DNA of 64,000 nt, taken from assembly GCF_900324465.2 (NCBI RefSeq), contig NC_046617.1, positions 14,073,223-14,137,222 of the forward strand, given 5' to 3'. Origin of the DNA: Anabas testudineus (lineage: Eukaryota > Chordata > Actinopteri > Anabantiformes > Anabantidae). The notes under the pieces are model-generated. The model saw only the letters and a list, made by a program, of their open reading frames with translations, was not told the origin of the DNA and searched no databases. Position numbers and translations under genes: made by a program. Positions 56,301-64,000 of this stretch are shown here, piece after piece. Within the stretch, counting starts at the first letter, position 1. Every line of letters starts with the position of its first letter.

Positions 56301-59300
56301 GTTCCTGTCAAGGGGTCAATTTTAACCTCTAGTGAGGTTGTTTTAATGTTATTGGAGCATCAATTAGAGCAGACTATAACTTTATTTGTTGTCAAAGCAG
56401 GAAATTATCAGTAAAGAATACACAGAATAAGTGAGAAATTACTCCATATCAGACTCAGTAAACCATTACAGAACAATTAATGGATACACACACAAATAAA
56501 ACGTGTGTGTGTTATATACATCAATTTTTATTTATATATACTTTTTTAATTTATTCATTCAAATTCAGGACAAAGGGGATTTCCAGTCAGTAACAATGAA
56601 CTGAGCTTCCTGTACTTAGCCATGTTATATAACTTATCTAATTGTGGGGTGTTTGTTGTGAACCTACAGTTTTTACAATCTTAGCCAATTTGTTTTATTT
56701 GCCACAGTCAGATTACCAAACCACGCTGAGATATTTAACACAGGATGCTCTCAGTCAGGCTGACATACAATCTTTTCCATTTTACATTTTGACTTACTCC
56801 AAAGCCTGATGAGAAATTATCTCAATTAGCTTATTATAAATTAAATCAACATTGAAATTCAGCTTGCTGACAATGTACTTTACAACTATTAACAGCTTCT
56901 GCAGAGTGACTGGTGAGTGAAAGATGTGTTACTGCGCCTGTGTAATTTTGTGGTTTTGTGGTTCCTGTAACCAAATTAGCGGCACATGCAACCATATTGT
57001 CCACATCTATTCTAGTCAGTTCTTTTTTTTTACCAAGAGCATTCACATCACAACCTGTTGGTCATGAGTGAGCACTGTTGGTGTGGACGTTTCACATTGT
57101 AGCTGTTGACAGGGGATGATTAAAACGTGTTGTGCAACTGTGCAGTGTTGGCCTAGCTATGAATACATATATCTATGTTGACTGATATTTGAATTAATGC
57201 TTTAATTTAATAAGTAAAGGTTAAATTCTGATTAAATTTAAAATAATTTCTTAAGACCTATTCATGGAAATAACAACAATAACTAATAATAAAGTGAGCT
57301 GAACATGAAAAATAAGAATTCTGTCTAGAAAACTAGACAATTCCCAAGGAAAAATGAATGATGATAAAATATATAAACAGTCAGCAGTGCAGCAATGCAA
57401 CTAATTCAGAAACATAAGGATTCCATAAAGATAACACAAAGGATCAGTATGCAATTCCATCTTCTCTACTGCCCTTGGTGCCAAGGATGTTGGAAAGGTT
57501 TGACTGTCAAAGGCACTTAGTCAATGACTTTGTGATCTGCCAGTAAAAGCCTGTCAGAAGCAGATCCCAATCTGACCCATCAGACAGTGACCTGTCTCAG
57601 ATCTAAGGTCTCCCTGACTGGATTCCCATATTGGCTGGAATGAGAAACAGCACAGTGGTGTATCATTCAAATACCTCAATTATTTTTCAGCTTTCAGTTG
57701 ATTGACTGTATGTGTGAGTGCAGCCTAGACAGCAGTTTTAACATGTGGGTCAGCATTTACACCAGCATATTAATAGTTGTGCTTGTCTACATCAAGCATA
57801 ACCACAGATTGTGATCACTGGATCCACCAAAGGACGTCATTGATATTATAAAAGCACACTTCATGACTTGGCCTGAAACACGTCCTGTGTTATCAGTGGC
57901 ATGAATAATTAACATGTGATCCCTGTTTCCTTTTTATGACCGGTGTGACTGTCTAGATAAGAGCAAGTCGTAAGTTACAGTTATAATAGAGTCATGAGGT
58001 TTTGCCACTGATGAGAGCTAAAAATACAAACCTGAACTTCCAGTGACCTTAATGTGATCCGATGAAAAGCTGATTTGAGTTTGTGTTTTCATTCTTTGTG
58101 GAAAATTATTGACTTCATTTAAGGCACATTCAGATATACATCAAATTATTTTTCAGGTGGAGCCTGTGTCTCTTTTCTGTTCCCTCTTTAAATATAATAA
58201 CTGATCCCTGCACCCTGAAAGTCCCCAAAAACGCTAAATACGACCTTATGTCTTGTGTTGTCGGTGCGTGTGAAATAACCATAGCAACAAGTACACTGAA
58301 TCTTCCGTTGTTTCACAGCACAAGCCACAATTTCATTCATCTAGTTGAGAGATTTTAATAAGTGGCTGCTCAAGGAGAAAATATTCTTTACAAGTCAGAA
58401 AAACAACTCTGATTCAGCTTAAGTGAGAAATCAGTGAATGGAGAAAAATGGTGCAAATAGTAATGCACTAATGCAACGTGCTGCTGTTCTGTGCAGGATG
58501 AATCCAGTACAGGACTTCCAGACTTCAATGCAAAGAGGCAATCGCAAAATCTAAAAAAACTGAATTTCATCATCATTACGTTAATAGAATTGCGTCCTCA
58601 ATTCGAACTCACTTACGCAAAGTCTCCCATCGTTCATCAAGTAAATGCTAATGTGTTTATGCCTCGGTGGCACATTGATCCTGACCCGGCCCGGCTTGAA
58701 CGTGAGCTTTGAACTGACGAGAACAGGAAAGTCTGATAACCCTTTGGCACAGCAGCTACTCGTGCATTTTTATTTGAAAATCAATGGGGTGGAAAAAGGC
58801 TAAGTATGCAAGTTTGCAACTATTATGATGATGTATTGATTATAACTGGACCAGCTGCCCCGTAAGTCATAATATGAAAGGGCAGAGTGCTGTATTAGTA
58901 ATCCACTCTGTGTTGTTGTGTCTGGGGTTAAGCAGGTAGTGTTTGTATATTACCTAATATGGATTATTTTTCACGAGGGCTGCTCTCCATGAAAATGCAC
59001 ACACTCACAGATTCCTAGACGTTCATGTATAATGCATCAGACATCCAGTCTTTGACGGTAGAGTAGTAGATGCCCTCACAATGATACCACACTCTTCCTC
59101 TGCCGTTTCCACATTACTACAAAACACACACAGCAGGGGAATTGTTACCCTAAACAGATCCTGTCTCCTCAGACAATTCGTACCATTCTCCCGTCCAGCC
59201 AAGCTGTTTCAGCCGCAGTAGGAAGGACGGAGGAGTGTTTTGCGCATTACAGACGTGGGCTGCCTGTAGTGTCTCTCTGCTCCACAATTACTGCTTTATG

Positions 59301-62300
59301 AGGCGACTTTTGTGAAGCCAAGAAAGCAGAGCAGTGCAGGCAGAGAGTGTGAAGATGTCTGGTGGGGCTTGTGTCTGTTCCACCAAAACTCTTTCTTTGC
59401 AGCTCTGAGCTTGCTTTTGTGTCCTCAGTTTAAACTGACATGCAGACTTAACCTTTCCAACGTTTTTTCCTCTTCTTTGTTCTAAAGCTGAGTGAAAGCG
59501 TTGGTTCTGTCAAGTGCTTTAGCAAGTTCAAAAATGAAATGAGCTACCCATCTGGGTTTTTAAAGAGTAGTTTGACATTTTGGGAAATATGTTTCACGCT
59601 CATTTTTTTCCCTAGAAGTTAGGCTATGATTGTGGTACTACTCTCATATCTGTACAGGAACTGACGTACAGTGATCAAAAACTCCAAAACAACAATGACA
59701 TTGACCTTAAACACACACACACTATGCAACAATGCAAAGTAAGTAAGTAAGCATTTTTTGTATCTGTTCTCATCTCTTCACATTCATGCAGTAGATTCAT
59801 TAGGCAAATAATAAATGCATAATTATTACCACCTGTAAAGTTTGTCTGTATTCTGATCTGGAAACACAGTGAAACTGAATAAAAAGGAAAGTACAAAAAT
59901 ACAGAGGAAAACAAACTTTACCACCATTCTTGTGGCTTGGCAAATAATAAAATCAGATCATTAGCAGCTGTGTTAATGGCAGCTGTTTCCATGTCATTAA
60001 GAGAATTAACAACATTCGTTATGTAACATTGACATTAATATGAAAACACTGCAAAAAAGGACCCTCGCCGTTTATATATATATTATATGGTGTACAATAT
60101 GAGTTTTTAAATCTCGCAGTATCAGACAAGCCAGTATAAGCACCTACTTTTGATGACTTGACAAATGAAGGGTGAGTCATCGTTCACCTCCACAGTATTT
60201 GGCTGATGTGGTATATTTACCACGTTAACATCCCACCCACTTTACACCTTTGTAGGATCATTTAAAAAATGCTGTTTTCTCTTCATATATCTTCTTTTTT
60301 ACTTTTCTCTTGAGCAGGGTCGTAGATCACATCTTACTCGCACAGTGATGCAGTTAAAAGAGCCATCCACACACATCTGGATCCCTGCTCTCTTGACTCG
60401 CTGCTCGCCTGTGATAACATGAGCTCCAAGGCCTCAGAACATAATAACCTAATAGTCCATGCTGCTTTTGACACTGTCTTACAGAGCAAGACGGGGGAGA
60501 GGGATTGATTCAGAGAGTGTGAGAGGATGATACAGCAGGCAGATAAGGAGAAGAGAAGCTAACTTTACTTTTCTTTTTCCATTATTTACAGTCAGGGGGT
60601 AAAAATGTCTGAATTGCAAAGCTGCTTAACGGTATGATTCATTTAGGGGATTTGAATCTGCTCTCACCCCCACTTCAAGCGCTGGGATGGAAGCGGACAA
60701 AGAGAGAGGTAGAGGGGGAGTGTGTGAGAGAGAGAGAGAGAGAGGGAGCAAACGAGCGTAGGAGAAGCACAATCTGGTATAGCTCCATGTGAAAATGACC
60801 TACTTCCTGTCATCTCGCTCTCAAATGGATTTCTGTTTTCTGATGTGTGGAGAAGAGAGGGGGAGGTCCTCCGAGGTGCACATTGGGGGAGAGGTTGACG
60901 TGGCATGGTTAAGTGAAGGATAAGTAGGTGGCTCTGGGGACCCTCGGTGTAGAATAAAATAATATGTTGTATGGGTGAAGTGTAAATTTGCGATGTATTG
61001 CATGTTTGGTGTAAACTCACCTGTGTATACAGCGTTTGTGAACATGCACGTTGCGTGATGTGCCACACTCTCTCTGTAGTGTTAATTACCTGGGATGAAG
61101 GCTCCGAAAACCAATATTTTAGGGGGCAGGGCTCGCCAGATGCTCAGCGGTATACTGTGTGTGTGTGTCTCAGACAGATGATGTTATTTATGGCATCTGC
61201 TTCTCAACAGTGACATGTCTGTAGTTATAATTTGGGTTGAGAGAAAGTTCTCACGAGAAACTTTTTCTCATATGTAGCTTTTGCCATAATCTGACACTGT
61301 CAGTTGAATTTAGGAACATACCACTTACATAGAGTAATGAGTTCTTGTACAAAGGTCAGAAATGTACTTACCTAATTTGCTTTTTATTACTGTGATAGAT
61401 CCATTAGAGTAACTCACAAAGTGGAGACGGTCACATGTAATGTCTTCATGGTGGATTCATTGAACAGGTATAGGCACAGTGAACCTCATACCTGCTCCAC
61501 TCCCCCGCGCTCTCTCTCACACGCACACACACAGATTAATTGTCCCTTCTCTCTGTATTTTCCAGTACCTGAGGACCTGTCATTGGAAGAAAGAGATGAG
61601 CTGTCGAACATACGACGCAGGAAAAAAGAGCTTCTGGATGATATTGAAGTGAGTACCCAGCCGTAGCAACAAACGAACCTGCCAGTGAGGTTTGCTTGAA
61701 ATAAAGTAGTCTGGCAAATTGTTAAACTGTCACATGTCTGAGGTTTCATTTGATGCAATGCTTAATATTATAAAGTGCATTAGTTTCATTATTTGATGTG
61801 TGGCTTGGATGAATTTTGCTATTAAACAACTAACCCCTAGGACAGTATTTACTTGTTGCTGTACTTCAGTACTCTTGTCTATTGGAATTAATAAAACATT
61901 TAAAATGCAGCTAAATTAAATCATATGTTTAATTATATATATAGTTATTTCGCTGTTTTCTTCTTTGCAGCGGCTGAAGTTTGAGATCGCAGAGGTAATG
62001 ACTGAGATCGAGCAGCTAACCTGTGTGGGCGAAAGGTGAGTTTCTTTAAGTTTCACTTTTTCTGTGTCGATCCAAGGAAAGGCTAATTTGTTTATTCTAA
62101 TGCAAAATGGCAAACGCTATTTCTTAGTCCTGAAGGTGACATCTGCTCATTGTTTGCTTTGTCTAACAGTCCAAAACTCACAGATCCTATATTTAGTGTG
62201 CAACTGTTTCACATTTATATCAATGGGGGACATGATTGATTAATTATTATTATTATTATTTCTGCCATTACCTGCTCATTATTTAATTGACCAGTTCTGC

Positions 62301-64000
62301 TCTTTTAATAAGTCAGACAGCTGTGTAGCAGTTGCTTCCACTGTGAGACCTCACACCTGTCGTCTTGTGTTTGTGTGTGTATGTGTGTGTTTTAATCCCT
62401 TTCTATTTGGGGAATGAAGCAGGACAGTCCCTCGGCTAAACATTAGCCAAACAGTCTGTATATAGAGGCTTTCATTTGATTGGATGATGAGGTGTAGTGA
62501 GGGTGTGTGTGTGTGTCTCAGGTGCAGCTGGCAAAGGGTCTTGGGCTATTTTGGGCACACAGATAGCAGAGAGAGCAGGCACAGACATACAAAGGTGGAG
62601 TTTTCCCTGTGGGACACATGCAAAATATGTTTTGAAGAAGAGTACCACTAAAATAGGAAATCTTCTTCCGAATGGATGCAGAGTGGGGATGTGGTACACA
62701 AGCAGATGAACCGAACATGCAGGGATGTTTTAAGTATTTCCTGTTTTTCAGTTCAATCCGTCTTGTTACAGAGTAGTAAACAAACAACGTCAGGCCACAT
62801 CCTGGAGGAACTGGTCACTGCTGTCCTGCTGAACAAATACAGAGACCTAGGGGACAACAAGAGTCTTAACTGTCATGTGCTGTGTTTTCTTTCACTGCAG
62901 CAAAACCACACAAAGAAATAAGCAGATTGCCATGGGGAGGAAGAAGTTTAACATGGACCCTAAAAAGGTCAGACCCCGAGTCAATAAGGTTGTTGCTGTT
63001 GAAAATGTGATTTGATTGAGCCTTGTTGATGACATTTAAAATTTCTGTCTACTGAAACAGACCAGTGTGGTCTCTTCTTCTTTTTTTTTTGTTTTGTAAA
63101 ACAGGGGATCCAGTTTCTTTTGGAGAACGATCTTCTCCAGAACACCCCAGAGGACATTGCACAATTTCTCTACAAAGGCGAGGGGCTAAACAAAACAGTC
63201 ATCGGGGACTACTTAGGGGAACGGTGAGCTCTTCAGTTTTCCATCTGTTTTCCTCCCACCTTTCTTTTTCCTTTCCTCATCGCTCTGTTCAATCTTCTCT
63301 GCATGTGCTCAGACATGGGCATAAAGCCCCAGGAAATTGGTAGTCTGGATTTGCTTAGTTATTTTACTGTGCCAGTAAAATATCTGAGCGGACATGTGGT
63401 TCTTATCGACGAGAAATCAATGGGGATAGGTCTATCAAAACAACAGGAATTTCCTGCTGCCTGGCTCATACATTCGCTTTCTGTCTGACACTTGTGTCGT
63501 GACATGGCAGCAGCGTTGACCTTTCCAAATGAATCGACTCCAGCGTCTGCTTTTATTTTCTTTTTCTGTTTGAGGCGAGTGTAAATAGTTTGAGATGTGT
63601 CCCTCCTCTCCTTCAGGGATGACTTTAACATCAAGGTCCTCCAGGCGTTTGTGGAGCTTCATGAGTTTGCAGACCTCAACCTCGTACAAGCCTTAAGGTG
63701 AGTTTAGGTACTGGTCAGAAGACAACTGTGGAGAAGAATTACATTGTTGATAGTACAAAGTAACCTACTAGAAGTATGGACTTATATAATATTCCCGTTT
63801 GACCACCTGTTAATAGTGCTGCACACGAGTTTGTAGTATACAGTATACATATATACTGCTAATGTCCATATGCTTTAATATACATTTACGTCAATATGTG
63901 ATTAAATGTCCCTCTTTTCTTCCATCCTTCCTTCTGTTGCAGACAGTTTCTGTGGAGCTTCAGACTTCCTGGCGAAGCCCAGAAGATTGATCGTATGATG
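44177..64000 (+). CDS. cyth3: Cytohesin-3 (GRP1/ARNO3), 5' part
   Basis: Guanine-nucleotide exchange factor for ARF GTPases, drawn to membranes by PIP3 through a PH domain that lies beyond the window. Coding exons: 44177-44195, 61566-61648, 61971-62035, 62901-62967, 63105-63223, 63617-63697, and 63943 onward, cut by the window end. The first 164 residues are present in one frame. [19 protein letters not shown] leads into a coiled coil (about 15-58), then the Sec7 domain from about residue 65 ([38 protein letters not shown]). The catalytic glutamate finger is E156 in [14 protein letters not shown], codon 63974-63976. CYTH3 is chosen over CYTH1, 2 and 4 by [26 protein letters not shown] and [14 protein letters not shown], and by the rac1 neighbour. 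The first intron is 17.4 kb. Confidence 0.96.
44279..44308. repeat. (AAT)n microsatellite
   Basis: About ten TAA/AAT units, 85 bases inside cyth3 intron 1. Confidence 0.95.
46073..46095. repeat. (TG)n microsatellite
   Basis: About 11 TG units in cyth3 intron 1. Confidence 0.9.
54286..54520 (+). mobile_element. Interspersed repeat fragment of unassigned family
   Basis: The blocks GTCCGTCTGTTTGTCCATCC, GGGGGAATTTCTTCAAAACT and GGGACAAATATCAGCTTGAAC, quoted here as GGGACAAATATCAGCTTG, follow the order of a repeat I know from many fish genomes (GGAATTTCTTCAAATTTGGCACAAA and so on). It is non-coding and diverged. Class unknown; recognised from memory only. Confidence 0.45.
59565..59658 (+). mobile_element. 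Outer-arm fragment of the dispersed inverted-repeat element
   Basis: AGTTTGACATTTTGGGAAAT followed by AGAAGTTAGG and ACTACTCTCATATCTGTACAG matches the outer arm of the same family as at 13.7, 18.5, 19.9 and 38.6 kb (typical form: TTTGACATTTTGGGAAATACG, AGAGTTAGATGAGAAG, ACTCTCATATCTGT). Only this arm is recognisable. It lies in cyth3 intron 1. Confidence 0.5.
60726..60744. repeat. (GA)n microsatellite
   Basis: Nine to ten GA units about 0.8 kb before cyth3 exon 2. Confidence 0.9.

Larger units (their letters stand above)
44196..61565 (+). other. cyth3 intron 1 (17.4 kb), no nested gene seen
   Basis: No convincing exon on either strand. The stretch is rich in short CA/TG and GA repeats: (AAT)n at 44279-44308, (TG)n at 46073-46095 and 49096-49114, (CA)n near 55588-55607, and (GA)n at 60726-60744. 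It also carries two interspersed repeat pieces at 54.3 and 59.6 kb. Large first introns in cytohesin genes often hold alternative first exons, but I could not identify one. Confidence 0.6.

Noticed and set aside
61421-61666. Alternative start of cyth3 in the intron before exon 2
   Set aside because: The open frame merely extends exon 2 upstream through its splice acceptor; the intronic part is repeat-rich and not protein-like. Exon 2 joins the MDEDNQ exon in phase.

Overview
The window is nuclear DNA from a bony fish, almost certainly a spiny-rayed (percomorph) teleost. Every gene has compact introns with GT-AG borders, the proteins are clear vertebrate orthologues, CA/TG microsatellites are frequent, and a short dispersed repeat with the core 'TTAGCATAAAGACTGGAAACAGG' style arms, which I know from memory as common in percomorph genomes, recurs at several places. 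Eight protein-coding genes were rebuilt exon by exon. All complete models close in frame with lengths close to the human proteins.

Layout: (1) 978-6335, minus: uqcrc2, core protein 2 of respiratory complex III, 14 coding exons. (2) 7407-11016, minus: a BTB-BACK-kelch protein, 11 coding exons, paralogue not identified. (3) 12437-15148, minus: anks4b, a microvillar scaffold, 2 coding exons. (4) 16045-19519, plus: slc25a17, the peroxisomal carrier PMP34, 9 exons. (5) 22029-23862, minus: dxo, a decapping and exoribonuclease enzyme, 6 coding exons. (6) 25493-26973, plus: stk19, 6 coding exons, head-to-head with dxo as in the mammalian MHC class III region. (7) 28944-32606, minus: a rac1-type small GTPase, 6 exons. 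(8) 34776-35682, plus: a SMIM10-family micro-membrane protein, 2 exons. (9) 44177 to beyond 64000, plus: cyth3 (cytohesin-3/GRP1), first 7 coding exons, with a 17.4 kb first intron. The window stops just after the catalytic glutamate of the Sec7 domain.

The spaces between hold few recognisable elements: a LINE 3' fragment (about 33.4-34.05 kb) with a strong palindrome, five pieces of one dispersed inverted-repeat element, another interspersed repeat at 54.3 kb, and many simple repeats. Roughly 36.6-43.6 kb and 44.2-61.5 kb contain no gene I can support.

The genes do not form one pathway. Their interest is positional: neighbours that in human lie on 16p12 (UQCRC2, ANKS4B), 22q13 (SLC25A17), 6p21 (DXO-STK19) and 7p22 (RAC1-CYTH3) sit within 64 kb here. 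I found no bacterial-type or wholly new system. The most rewarding observations are the possible alternative C-terminus of the SMIM10-like gene, the conserved dxo/stk19 divergent pair, the unassigned kelch gene, the RAC3-like tail of the rac1 gene, recurring GCTAACGTTAGC-type motifs near gene starts, and the 47-base inverted-repeat unit present twice in slc25a17.
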